Of a stretch of DNA of 64,000 nucleotides, positions 19,257-28,440 are shown in pieces. Origin of the DNA: Thioalkalivibrio sp. XN8 (lineage in GTDB: Bacteria; Pseudomonadota; Gammaproteobacteria; Steroidobacterales; XN24). The DNA is taken from assembly GCF_011058255.1 (NCBI RefSeq), contig NZ_JAALFH010000067.1, positions 183,724 to 247,723 of the forward strand, written 5' to 3'. The position numbers were made by a program, and so were the translations under genes. The stretch's first letter is position 1. Each line of letters opens with the position of its first letter. A model generated the notes under the pieces. It was not told where the DNA came from. It saw only the letters and a list, made by a program, of their open reading frames with translations, and searched no databases.

Positions 19257-21137
19257 ATGAGCCGAAGAACGTCGTCGAGAAATCACTCGGTCGCCGGAAT
19301 CGGCTTTCTCGCATCTATTTTTGCAGGGCTGCTGGGCTCCAGTCCTCTCAGGGCGCAATCCTTCGATGTGCCGGCCAATGTATGTCTCGGTGACGAATTC
19401 GAGGTGGAATGGACAGGTCCCAACGGCGCCGATGACCAGATTACCTTGGCCGAGCCTTCATTCAGGTCCGATCAATCTTTGAGTTCTTGGGAAACCATGG
19501 ACGGCAGTCCGGCGGAGCTTCAGGCGCCTGGACAAGAAGGGTACTTGGAGATCCGCTACGTGCAGGCAGATCCGGAGTCGATTCTTCTCCGACGCGGCGT
19601 CAATGTGATTGACTGCCTCTCGTCTGGTTCCAGCACAAGACTGCCGGCCGGAACGTCGTCCGGTCCCAGCGGCGATACAGGCGCACCCGGCACGCCGAGC
19701 GCACAGCGCCTGGCCGGAATCAACCAGGCTGTCCTGGTGTCTGGCGTACAGACCAACTATGGCGACGTAATCCAGGAGACTTCACCGCTTGGCGAATTCG
19801 ACGGCAGGATCGACGCACTTTGCGGCGCCAGCGATACGATCGGATGGGCGATGAATGCGATCATCGGCCAGATAGAGCAGGGCATGGCGGAAGTCGGGTC
19901 GCCAATCAACTTTGACACGATCGAGGCGCTGCCTGACGCGCCATCACGGGCGGACATCGCCGCCAGCGCGCAGGTTGCGCGCGATGAACTTTGTGATCGT
20001 GAAGAAGAGCGCCCCCAAGTGCAGCCGTTCACGATTACATATGCGTATTGCCGGATGGCGATGGTCACGCCGCACCAGGTGATGGACATACACTTACCGC
20101 CCCGGATTGGTACCGGGATGATGTCACTTGCCGACTACCTTGAGGGTGAGGCGCTCCAGCTCACGCTGAGCCGGAGTTTCGATGCGGCTTCGACCGTTGT
20201 CGGTCGGGGTTGGAGCAGTCAGGTAACTATGACGTCACCAACTGACGGCGGTACGCACATCGGGTATCCCACGACGCGTTACCAGTTCGGTTACGAGGGA
20301 GGCCTCGGTGGTGGTGGAGCCGGCGTGCCCTTCGCGGGCATGGTCTCGACCGAAAACAGCGGTACCGTCTGGGTATCTGACGCCGTGCCGGGCCTCGATA
20401 TCATCAGGTCGTTTTACGAAAACCTGACCAACGAGGTTTCGCCAGAACTCGCGTCGAATTCGTTTTTCGGTGGCCTTATCAATAACCTGGTTGGCATGCT
20501 GCGCAACGGCCTGCCGCTCGAGATCGAGCAGACGGTTGAATCAAAGGTTCTGGGCAGAACCTCGGTCAGTGGGCGCTCGCACCAGATAGTTACTGACATC
20601 CGGCTTGTCGAATTCCGGCCTGAATGGTGTTCGGAAAGCCTGCTTCCGCCAGGCATGCCAGTACGAGACATCGACCAGGAAATCGCCGATGCGATGGGCC
20701 AGTCCGGTACGCAGTCCGCTGAAATGGCGGAAGCCATGCAGCAGTATGAGCAGGCCATGCAGGAAATAAGCCCCGAGCAGCGGCAGATGATGGAACAGTT
20801 CGGCGTGGGGGGCATGATGGAACAGATGATGGGCGGGGGTAATCCAGCGGGCCGACAGTCCACCGGTGCGCAGGGACAGCCGGGCACCTCGCCGGCTGCC
20901 CCTGCAGGCGGAAGCCGGCCATCGTCTGAGGATCTGTATTCCGACAATCTGACACAGATGGTTCAAAGGCATCTCGAGGCGCTGGGTTATGACCCCGGCA
21001 CTACCGATGGCGAGCCTGGTCTGCAAACGACGATCGCGATCTCCCAGTTTCAGGCCGAACAGGGTCTGGAGGTCACAGGCGAGGTCAGCCCGCAACTCGC
21101 CGGTGTCCTGTCAGCCGAGGTCGATCGGCAGCGCTAG
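19257..21137 (+). CDS. Secreted protein with C-terminal peptidoglycan-binding-type module
   Basis: The 626-residue protein starts with an export signal (1-35, ending L-R-A-Q-S). A beta-sandwich-like region (about 38-115), a long central region of unknown fold and a Met/Gln-rich helical stretch (about 480-525) follow. The last 60 residues repeat the module of the preceding gene (L-E-A-L-G-Y-D-P-G-T-T-D-G). The start at 19257 is preceded by AAGGGGAG. It is likely co-transcribed with the gene ending at 19224. I cannot assign a function to the central region. Confidence 0.68.
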   Translation: MSRRTSSRNHSVAGIGFLASIFAGLLGSSPLRAQSFDVPANVCLGDEFEVEWTGPNGADDQITLAEPSFRSDQSLSSWETMDGSPAELQAPGQEGYLEIRYVQADPESILLRRGVNVIDCLSSGSSTRLPAGTSSGPSGDTGAPGTPSAQRLAGINQAVLVSGVQTNYGDVIQETSPLGEFDGRIDALCGASDTIGWAMNAIIGQIEQGMAEVGSPINFDTIEALPDAPSRADIAASAQVARDELCDREEERPQVQPFTITYAYCRMAMVTPHQVMDIHLPPRIGTGMMSLADYLEGEALQLTLSRSFDAASTVVGRGWSSQVTMTSPTDGGTHIGYPTTRYQFGYEGGLGGGGAGVPFAGMVSTENSGTVWVSDAVPGLDIIRSFYENLTNEVSPELASNSFFGGLINNLVGMLRNGLPLEIEQTVESKVLGRTSVSGRSHQIVTDIRLVEFRPEWCSESLLPPGMPVRDIDQEIADAMGQSGTQSAEMAEAMQQYEQAMQEISPEQRQMMEQFGVGGMMEQMMGGGNPAGRQSTGAQGQPGTSPAAPAGGSRPSSEDLYSDNLTQMVQRHLEALGYDPGTTDGEPGLQTTIAISQFQAEQGLEVTGEVSPQLAGVLSAEVDRQR

Positions 21138-21280
21138 CATCCTCACGCGCAAACGTTGAAAGCTCCGGCTCATTGCATGTTTATTGTGGGGAATCGATCC
21201 GCTGTGCCGATAGACGGGCAGCGGGTTTCGCTCGGAAAAATACCGACATAACGCCCTGGATGCACACCGAGGTGCGAGTC

Positions 21281-22948
21281 ATGCAGAAAAAAGAATACAG
21301 CTCATATGTAGTCATGCTGGGATTCTTGGCATTCGTGCATGCGGGCACGGCAATAGCCCAGTCCTGCGAAGCCTACTTCCCTTTCGATGGCAGTCTCGCC
21401 GATGCCAGCGGCAACGGCTTCGACGGCCGCATGCTCGGCCAGGACGGGGCGGCAGCTACGCCCCGCTTCGTGGAGGGACGTTCCGGCCAGGCGCTCGCCT
21501 TCGACGGTACTTCGGCGATGCGGGTACTCATGGACCTCCATTACGAAGGTTGTCCGCAGGTCAGCTTCACGGCCTGGATCCGGGTTGACGGTCCTGTTCA
21601 GAAAGGGAATCAGGCCGTCCTCGCTACTGGAGGATCAGGCCCGGGACTCCGCATGGGAGGACCGAACCTGATCCTGAACGGTACCGCGAACGGCCTTGCA
21701 GCGCGAGGTGTAGTCAGTGGCGACAGCGGCTGGATGTTCGTCGCGGGTGTCTATGACTATGACAACAACACTTATTCGCTGCACTGGCGCAATCGCAGCA
21801 TCGAGGGGACGCTGAGCGAGCATCGACGTCCACCCGAGGACGCCCTCTGGGTCGGGGCGATGAACGACCGGCTGACGGATGCCGCAAGCATCCTGTTGGA
21901 TGATCTGCGCCTCATCGGCCGTGCGCTGGGTGTCGAGGAATTGGCGGCCCTGCGGTCCGGTGGTTCGAGCGGTACCGCTGTAGCTGCTGCTTCGGCTGGC
22001 GGATCAAGCGATTGGCAGGGTGCATCGTGTTCTCAGCATGTGCAGTGCGGGGCCGGCAGCTACTGTGGACTCGATGGTCGGTGCCATCCGGCTCAGCATG
22101 CGCCGATGCAGCAGGCGCCGCGCGGCAGCGGGATCACCGCCACGACGAATCCGATTGAGCCCGGCGCCACGATTGGCCTGCCGAGCGGTGCGCCGTTATC
22201 GGGGACCGGGTCTACGCCAGAGGAGGGCAGTGCTGGTTCGACAGTGGGGGTCTCTGTGCTTCCCGAAAGCCTCGGGGATGCGGATCTGGCGAGCGGACCG
22301 AGCGGTGCGCCGGATCTCACTTACGAATCGGAGGAAGCGGCAGAGGTCGCTGATGCCGATGCCGGTGGCACGGCGGACGGCACCGGGCAGGCGCAAGCGG
22401 CGGAGCCGCGCCCGACCGGTTCACCGAGGTTCAGTGCGATCGCCGGTACACCTGGTGACGTACAGAGAATTGTTGATCTGGAGACGGCATTTTTGCGTCG
22501 GATTTGGTGGCGCGAGCATAGCGACGTTCCATGCCGAATTGGCGTTAGTGAGGCGGGCAGCCAGGCGACGCTTGACGGAGCGACTGGCGCTCAGACTCCA
22601 ATAGAGATATGTCCGGCGGCCGTATTTTCAGCAGGCAATTTTCGTGTGGCACTCGATTCAAGTGTCATCTCCAGTATCGAGGTCTGCCAGCGCGACAGCA
22701 ATCAAAGACTGAAGGGAATTCGGGTCGTCGGCGACCGGGTGAACACTGACGGAACGGTTGAGTACGTACCTGGCGCGACGGACCAGGAATCGGTAACCAA
22801 CTGCCAGACGTGGAGTCCGAGGGTGCTGTGCCCATCGCAGCAAGTTGCGACGGGCCTCGTAGTGCATACGCAGGAACGACGAGGAGACACCGAGGCTATC
22901 ACTGGACTGCAGCTTGTCTGTCGAGCGGTGACGGTGCAAGCGAACTAG
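21281..22948 (+). CDS. Secreted LamG-domain protein, paralogue A
   Basis: A signal peptide (1-27) ends just before Q-S-C-E-A-Y-F-P-F-D, the start of a LamG/concanavalin-like lectin domain (about 28-225). A Cys-rich knot with C-G-A-G-S-Y-C-G (about 245-270) follows, then a Gly/Pro/Ser linker and a C-terminal domain (about 390-555) with V-H-T-Q and I-T-G-L-Q-L-V-C that may be a beta-prism-like binding domain. The LamG part is closely similar to that of the gene at 23530. The total length is 555 residues from the ATG at 21281, which follows GAGGTG. The role is probably extracellular binding of glycans or proteins; the ligand is unknown. Confidence 0.68.
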   Translation: MQKKEYSSYVVMLGFLAFVHAGTAIAQSCEAYFPFDGSLADASGNGFDGRMLGQDGAAATPRFVEGRSGQALAFDGTSAMRVLMDLHYEGCPQVSFTAWIRVDGPVQKGNQAVLATGGSGPGLRMGGPNLILNGTANGLAARGVVSGDSGWMFVAGVYDYDNNTYSLHWRNRSIEGTLSEHRRPPEDALWVGAMNDRLTDAASILLDDLRLIGRALGVEELAALRSGGSSGTAVAAASAGGSSDWQGASCSQHVQCGAGSYCGLDGRCHPAQHAPMQQAPRGSGITATTNPIEPGATIGLPSGAPLSGTGSTPEEGSAGSTVGVSVLPESLGDADLASGPSGAPDLTYESEEAAEVADADAGGTADGTGQAQAAEPRPTGSPRFSAIAGTPGDVQRIVDLETAFLRRIWWREHSDVPCRIGVSEAGSQATLDGATGAQTPIEICPAAVFSAGNFRVALDSSVISSIEVCQRDSNQRLKGIRVVGDRVNTDGTVEYVPGATDQESVTNCQTWSPRVLCPSQQVATGLVVHTQERRGDTEAITGLQLVCRAVTVQAN

Positions 22949-23017
22949 GGGCAGGCAGACCATGCTGAACCGCAATCACACTCCCGCGCTGCACGACTGC
23001 GGCGGAGGATTCCAGGA

Positions 23018-23470
23018 ATGACCATGCATTCGAGGTCCGGGCCGGCCGGACTGGCTTTGCTGTTGGCGTTCACGCTTGCTGCCTGCGATCGCGAAGCCTC
23101 GGGAAGCAGCAATCCGGACGGACCCAAATGGCGCCTCAACTACTCCGGCGACCTATCCGGCCACATCGAGGGAAAGTCCGTGGTAATCGTGAGAACGGGT
23201 CCGTCCGAGCACCTGAATTTCGCCGTGAGGACAATCGGCAATAACCCCGGGCTGACGGCGACGCTCTCAGTGCACGAAGGCAAACCTTCCGGGTTCCTTA
23301 CCTGGGTGACCCTCGAGGACGGCACCCGGTGTGCGCCTTTCAAACGATCCGATGTGAGCATTCTCGATACGAGCAAGGAGACCTTCCACGCGACGGTCAA
23401 TGGGCAGATGAAGTGTGGACAGGCCGAAGATCAGATCATCGACTTCCAGGCAGTCATTCAGGAGCGTTGA
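23018..23470 (+). CDS. Small putative lipoprotein
   Basis: The 150-residue protein has a short hydrophobic leader and the lipobox L-A-A-C near residue 24, so it is probably a lipoprotein. The mature part looks like an all-beta domain with two Cys. It lies between the two LamG paralogue genes and reads in the same direction. No family recognised. Confidence 0.6.
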   Translation: MTMHSRSGPAGLALLLAFTLAACDREASGSSNPDGPKWRLNYSGDLSGHIEGKSVVIVRTGPSEHLNFAVRTIGNNPGLTATLSVHEGKPSGFLTWVTLEDGTRCAPFKRSDVSILDTSKETFHATVNGQMKCGQAEDQIIDFQAVIQER

Positions 23471-23529
23471 TGGCGTGTACTTGGTGATGATCATGCAAGG
23501 GCAAAGCGACACCTTGATGCGCGGTCTTG

Positions 23530-26500
23530 ATGAATAGATTGCGCGGTGCGTTTGTTATCGTTTCGTGCTTGCTTGCGGGAATGTATTCCTCATGGGCCGA
23601 GGCCCAGTCCTGCGAGGCTTACTTCCCGTTCGATGACAGTCTTGTCGACGCCAGCGGTAACGGCTTTGATGGCCGCATGATCGGCCGGGACGGCGCCGCA
23701 GCCACACCACGCTTCGTCGACGGACGTGCGGGGCGCGCGCTGGCCCTCGATGGCACCGCCGCGATGCGGATTTTCGTGGATCTCGATTACGATGTTTGCC
23801 CGCAGATGAGCTTCACGGCCTGGATCCGGTTCGAGGGGCCCGTAAGAAGCGAGAATCAGATCATCCTCACCACGGGTGGTTCCGGCCCGGGGCTGCGTGC
23901 GGTCGGGTCAAGCCTGGTGCTCAACGGTACCGCCAACGGTCTTTCGGCGCGGAATGCAGTTCGTGGCGACAGCGGATGGATGTTCGTGGCAGGCGTCTAT
24001 GACTATACCGATAACACCTATACGCTTCACTGGCGAAATCGCAGCGTCGAGGGAACGCTGAGCCAGCATCGACGTCCGCCCGAAGACGCGGTCTGGATCG
24101 GGGCGATGAACGACAGGCTCGCGCATGCGGCCGGAGGCATCCTGTTGGATGACTTGCGCATCATCGGCCGTGCGCTAAGTGTCGAGGAATTGGCGGCACT
24201 GCGATCTCGCGGCGCGCCTGACATCGTTTCGCCTGCCGGTGCGCCGCGCGAGAGTGGGACCACGGCCACGACGAACCCCATCGAGCCCGGTACGACGATC
24301 GGGACACCCCGCGGCGCGCCTTTGTCTGGAACCGGGTCCGTGTCAGGGGAGGGTAGTGGTCGTGCACCGATAGCTGTCTCTGAGCTTCCCGAGGGCCTGG
24401 GGGACCCGGACTTGGCGAGCGGACCGCCGGGCGCGCCTTTGTTTGGAATTGGGTCGGCGTCAGAGGGGGGCAGTGGTCGTGCACCGATAACGGTCTCTCC
24501 GCTTCCGGAGGGCCTGGGGGATCCAGACTTCACAACCGGACAGCCGGGCGCGCCGGAGCTCGGCTACTGTTCGCCGAATGCAACCCTCTACGGCAATGAG
24601 GGATACCTAAGCGTCGAGCACGAGGGTGCGGGCACTTCACTGCTCGACGCCATCCAGCAGGTCAAGACGGCCAGGGAAAATATTACCGCGATGCAATACA
24701 CATCCGCAGGTGAGTGGTTCCTGCTTGCCGGATATCAAAGTTGGTACAGCAACCCCAGCTACTTCGACAACCTGAAGGGAGATGGGCAAAACGGGTTTCG
24801 GGCGGAGCTCGAGACCCTCCTGAAGAACTGTCAGAAAATCCGCTCCGTTGCAATCGATCCGGCAGGTAATTGGCTCATCCTGATGCTGAACGGAGACGTT
24901 GTTTATTCCTCCCAGACGTTTTTTCAAAGCACCGGCCTCGCTACCGCCATCGAATCAATTCGCAATAATCAAAGCCGGGCAACAGGTGTTTATCTCGGCC
25001 CGCAAAAATCCTGGTTACTAAAAGACATGCATGGGCGGCTTTACTCTCGAGGACTGCCTGCGGACCTTAAGCGCCTTGTAGATTCGGTGGAGGAAAGCAG
25101 GCTCACCGTCTCCAACCTGGCTTTCCGCTTCACGTCTGATGGCCAATTTCATTACGTGCTCACCGCGGGTAACCACTTCTGGAAGAGCGGCGTTCCTTCT
25201 AGTCCTCTCTGGAAAAAGCTGAACAGGATACAAAACAGACAGGATAGCTTCACGCGTGTAGCGCTTGCACCGGATAACAGATTTGTTGCCGTTTCTCAGC
25301 ACAAGTGGTCTCCAAGCACGAACGATATTCTCAGCCGCATGGAGCTGAACGTGGGTGGGTCCACGATTTGGGAGCGCATGCGGCAGCAAAGAGTTCCGGG
25401 CATGTCGATCGCCATCGTCCGAAACGGCACGATCGTTGATGTCCGGTCCTATGGCTATCGAAGTCGGACCAGTTGGGCTCCTGTGAACAACGATACGGTG
25501 TTCAACAACGCCTCGATTTCGAAGGCCGTTGCAAGCGCCGGTATCATGAAAACAGTCGAAGAAGGTCGCGTGGATCTGGACCGGCCGGTCTTCAATGTGT
25601 TGAACGCCGATCCGTCTCTTGTAACCACCCGCAAGTGGTATCGCTCATTGACAGATCGTCAACAACAGTTTGTTCGGCAGGCCCCTTTTCACACCCTGCT
25701 TGATCACACCTCGGGGTTCGGCGTATGGGGAATAGGACTCTCAGACGCGAACACGAAGCAGACTCTTGAAGATATTATTTTTGGCAAGAAAGGTAGGCAG
25801 AAGGTGGAGCCGCAATGGATACCACAGACGCGCCGGGCGTATTCCGGAGGAGCGTACTCGGTGGCCGAAAGCATCATCGAGGAGACCTACGCAACGAGTT
25901 TCGCGCACCGAATGCAAACGACGGTACTGCAACCACTGAAAATGTCCCTAAGCACATTTGGAAACCTCTCGGCTGCAGCGCAAGAAAACTACGCTTTCGG
26001 CCATGACGAGAACCAACGGCTGCCTTATCGGGTCTGCGTCGGCAAAGCGGCCGGAGGGCTTTTCAGCACCGCTCGGGACTACGCGAAATTTCTGGCGACG
26101 CTAATGGGCCTGGGAGTGTCGCCGGATGGGAACAGGGTCCTAAGTGAGGCGAGTGTTCGGCGAATGATGACTCCGGCTCACACCAAAACCAGCTCGGAGA
26201 AAATCTGCACGGCGAACCCGTATTGCCCAATTATCGGCGAGAATTGCTACGAAAACAGATGCCTTTGGCCCATTATGGATGGCGATTTTCACTCAGGGCT
26301 TGGTCTTAAACTCAGCGCCGCGCGGAACTCCATTGGAGTCCCGAAGTTCGTTGAGCATGGGGGATCGCAGCCGGGTTACAGCACCCGATTTTATGCAGAT
26401 CTGGAGCGGAATGCCGGGTTTGTGATGCTCTCGAATGGCAGTTGCAAATGGGAGTTGGTCGTAACAGGAACGGTTGCAGGTGCGGCAGAGGTGGAGGAAC

Positions 26501-26568
26501 GCGGAGGGTGCTCGCTCAGCAGTGAAATCAAAACAGCCTTTGATCAGGCGTTGGGGGCTCTGGAATGA
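23530..26568 (+). CDS. Secreted LamG protein with C-terminal serine beta-lactamase/esterase domain, paralogue B
   Basis: This 1012-residue protein has a signal peptide (1-28), a LamG domain (about 29-225) closely matching the gene at 21281, a linker with two copies of an A-P-I-x-V-S motif (about 230-345), a region of uncertain beta-strand repeats (350-600) and a class C beta-lactamase-like domain (about 610-1010). The SxxK nucleophile is Ser662 with Lys665, Tyr771 sits in Y-S-G where Y-x-N is usual, and H-G-G at 943 matches the third motif. Such domains are often peptidases or esterases rather than antibiotic-degrading enzymes. The ATG at 23530 directly follows an in-frame TTG. Confidence 0.8.
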   Translation: MNRLRGAFVIVSCLLAGMYSSWAEAQSCEAYFPFDDSLVDASGNGFDGRMIGRDGAAATPRFVDGRAGRALALDGTAAMRIFVDLDYDVCPQMSFTAWIRFEGPVRSENQIILTTGGSGPGLRAVGSSLVLNGTANGLSARNAVRGDSGWMFVAGVYDYTDNTYTLHWRNRSVEGTLSQHRRPPEDAVWIGAMNDRLAHAAGGILLDDLRIIGRALSVEELAALRSRGAPDIVSPAGAPRESGTTATTNPIEPGTTIGTPRGAPLSGTGSVSGEGSGRAPIAVSELPEGLGDPDLASGPPGAPLFGIGSASEGGSGRAPITVSPLPEGLGDPDFTTGQPGAPELGYCSPNATLYGNEGYLSVEHEGAGTSLLDAIQQVKTARENITAMQYTSAGEWFLLAGYQSWYSNPSYFDNLKGDGQNGFRAELETLLKNCQKIRSVAIDPAGNWLILMLNGDVVYSSQTFFQSTGLATAIESIRNNQSRATGVYLGPQKSWLLKDMHGRLYSRGLPADLKRLVDSVEESRLTVSNLAFRFTSDGQFHYVLTAGNHFWKSGVPSSPLWKKLNRIQNRQDSFTRVALAPDNRFVAVSQHKWSPSTNDILSRMELNVGGSTIWERMRQQRVPGMSIAIVRNGTIVDVRSYGYRSRTSWAPVNNDTVFNNASISKAVASAGIMKTVEEGRVDLDRPVFNVLNADPSLVTTRKWYRSLTDRQQQFVRQAPFHTLLDHTSGFGVWGIGLSDANTKQTLEDIIFGKKGRQKVEPQWIPQTRRAYSGGAYSVAESIIEETYATSFAHRMQTTVLQPLKMSLSTFGNLSAAAQENYAFGHDENQRLPYRVCVGKAAGGLFSTARDYAKFLATLMGLGVSPDGNRVLSEASVRRMMTPAHTKTSSEKICTANPYCPIIGENCYENRCLWPIMDGDFHSGLGLKLSAARNSIGVPKFVEHGGSQPGYSTRFYADLERNAGFVMLSNGSCKWELVVTGTVAGAAEVEERGGCSLSSEIKTAFDQALGALE

Positions 26569-26621
26569 GTCACGCCGAGCACTCACCGCCTGAATCGGAA
26601 AACTAAAGGAGGAGACCAACC

Positions 26622-27689
26622 ATGCTCAATCTGAACCGCACGTTCTCGCTGATCAGGGGCGCCCTGTTCGCTCCCGAGGCGACCTGGCGTGGTTATCTCC
26701 CGGAGGCAGACAACTGGCAGAAGACTGCATTCCTGCTGACCGGCCCGCTGATCATCCTGGCGGCCGTGCTCGGCTACGTGCTCGGCCTGCTTTTCAGCGG
26801 CGCGTACGTTGTCGGCTTCCGCCCCACCATCGGGATGACGCTGCTCAGTATCGTCTTCGGCGCGATCGCCGCCGGCATCGTCGCATTCATCGTCAGCACG
26901 CTGGCCGGCCTGTTCGGCGGCAAGCGCAGCTTCGCGCTTGGGCTGGCGGCTACCTCGCTGGCGTTCGTGCCGGGCTATCTCGGCCAGGCGCTGAGATGGC
27001 TGCCATGGATCGGGGGTTTGGTGTTTCTCGTCCTGTTCATCTATGCCCTGGTGCTGTTGTGGCGCATCATCCCCCTCTACCTCGAGGTGCCTGCCGGCAG
27101 GCGCGTCGGCCATTACATCCTCACATTGATCGCTACCGTCGTAGTCATGGTTCTCATCGGGTTGCTTTTGCGACCGGTCATCGGTCCTGAGATGTCGGGC
27201 CTCGGTGACTACGCTGACGTCCAGTTCCCTGACGGCGATACAAGTGGTGTCGGTGGAGTGATGGGTGGCGCCATCCGCCAGGCGGAGCGCCTGGCGGCGG
27301 CGGAGGAGGACCGCTATGCGCCGCCAGCGAACGGCAAGCTCGAAGAGAATCAAGTCAAGGAGTACGTCCGCGTCATGATTCGGGCGCGCGACATCTCGGC
27401 AGAGAACGCCGAGCGGCTGCAGGCACTCGCCGAGCGGGCGGATCGCAACGAGCGGATGTCGCTGAGCGACATGAACGAAATGATGAGGGGCGGCACGCAA
27501 ATGATGGGCATGAACACCATCGAGCTCGAGGTGGTGAAATCAGGTGGCGGCAACTGGGCCGAGCACCAGTGGGTTCGCGAGGCGCTGCGCACGGCCTACT
27601 TTCAACGCGACACCGACGCGGTCGCTGCGCACAACTACCAGCTCTTCAAGAAGTACGAGGACGAGCTGGCCCAGTTCATCGCGCGGTAA
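26622..27689 (+). CDS. Yip1-like multi-pass membrane protein
   Basis: The 355-residue protein starts with L-I-R-G-A-L-F-A-P-E-A-T-W, typical of the Yip1 domain family in bacteria. Four or five hydrophobic helices follow (about 35-190) and a charged soluble C-terminus (about 215-355). AAGGAGGAGA gives a strong ribosome binding site. The function of bacterial Yip1-domain proteins is poorly known. The gene is convergent with the DUF4412-like gene, with 30 bp between their stops. Confidence 0.75.
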   Translation: MLNLNRTFSLIRGALFAPEATWRGYLPEADNWQKTAFLLTGPLIILAAVLGYVLGLLFSGAYVVGFRPTIGMTLLSIVFGAIAAGIVAFIVSTLAGLFGGKRSFALGLAATSLAFVPGYLGQALRWLPWIGGLVFLVLFIYALVLLWRIIPLYLEVPAGRRVGHYILTLIATVVVMVLIGLLLRPVIGPEMSGLGDYADVQFPDGDTSGVGGVMGGAIRQAERLAAAEEDRYAPPANGKLEENQVKEYVRVMIRARDISAENAERLQALAERADRNERMSLSDMNEMMRGGTQMMGMNTIELEVVKSGGGNWAEHQWVREALRTAYFQRDTDAVAAHNYQLFKKYEDELAQFIAR

Positions 27690-27719
27690 TTCGACCGGAG
27701 TCGACCGCCGCCCGTTTGC

Positions 27720-28358
27720 CTAGTCGCAGCCACTGTATCCGGCAGGCACCTCGTAGGTTCCTGCGGGCGCCGCCTTCTGCTCGATGGACTCGAGCTCGGT
27801 CCACATCTGTATCGGGCCCATCTGGATCTCGGAGCGGACCGGGAAGCCGCCGAGGTCGTAGATTGCGAGCATCGCCGCGGAATCCGGCGTGACAACACTC
27901 TCCATGTAAGCCCGCTGGGCTGGGTCGACGCCAAACTCGCTGGTGATCCAGACCACCATATCGATACCGCTATTGCTGTCGGTCAACTCGTGGACTTCGG
28001 CCTGCCAGGGGCCGATGGCCTCTGACTTGCCTGTGTTGCGGAATCGCACGGCTTCCACGGCGGCCTGCAGTGCGTGCAGGTCGCGATCCGGATTGCGGGT
28101 GGACATGGCATGACACGTTTTTGCCTCGTCATTGACGATGTACAACATGCCGGCGGCGAGGTCGCCGATCATGCGGCCATTGCCGTCGATGCGTGCGACC
28201 CGGTCGCGACCGGACCAGAACTGCACCGTGGTCGCGCCGTCGTCCGCCGGGCCGGAGCCTTCGCGGATGACCATCAGGGTATCTCCCAGGGCCAACGGTG
28301 CCGCGAGTAGCGTCAGCACACAGAACGGGGCCATTCGTCGAGAGAGGGTTGAAGACAT
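27720..28358 (-). CDS. Secreted DUF4412-like protein
   Basis: The 212-residue protein has a signal peptide (1-25) and an antiparallel-beta mature part with V-A-R-I-D-G-N-G-R-M, L-Y-I-V-N-D-E and T-C-H-A-M, a spacing I associate with DUF4412-type periplasmic proteins. It ends with Y-S-G-C-D. It reads in the same direction as the Cys-rich gene upstream, separated by 82 bp. The role is unknown. Confidence 0.55.
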   Translation of the reverse strand: MSSTLSRRMAPFCVLTLLAAPLALGDTLMVIREGSGPADDGATTVQFWSGRDRVARIDGNGRMIGDLAAGMLYIVNDEAKTCHAMSTRNPDRDLHALQAAVEAVRFRNTGKSEAIGPWQAEVHELTDSNSGIDMVVWITSEFGVDPAQRAYMESVVTPDSAAMLAIYDLGGFPVRSEIQMGPIQMWTELESIEQKAAPAGTYEVPAGYSGCD

Positions 28359-28440
28359 CGGTTGCTCCTCTTTACGCGACAGGGTGACATCAAGCTGGCT
28401 GGAACTGCGCCGATGGCTTAGTGGCCGCCGCGAGGCCAGC

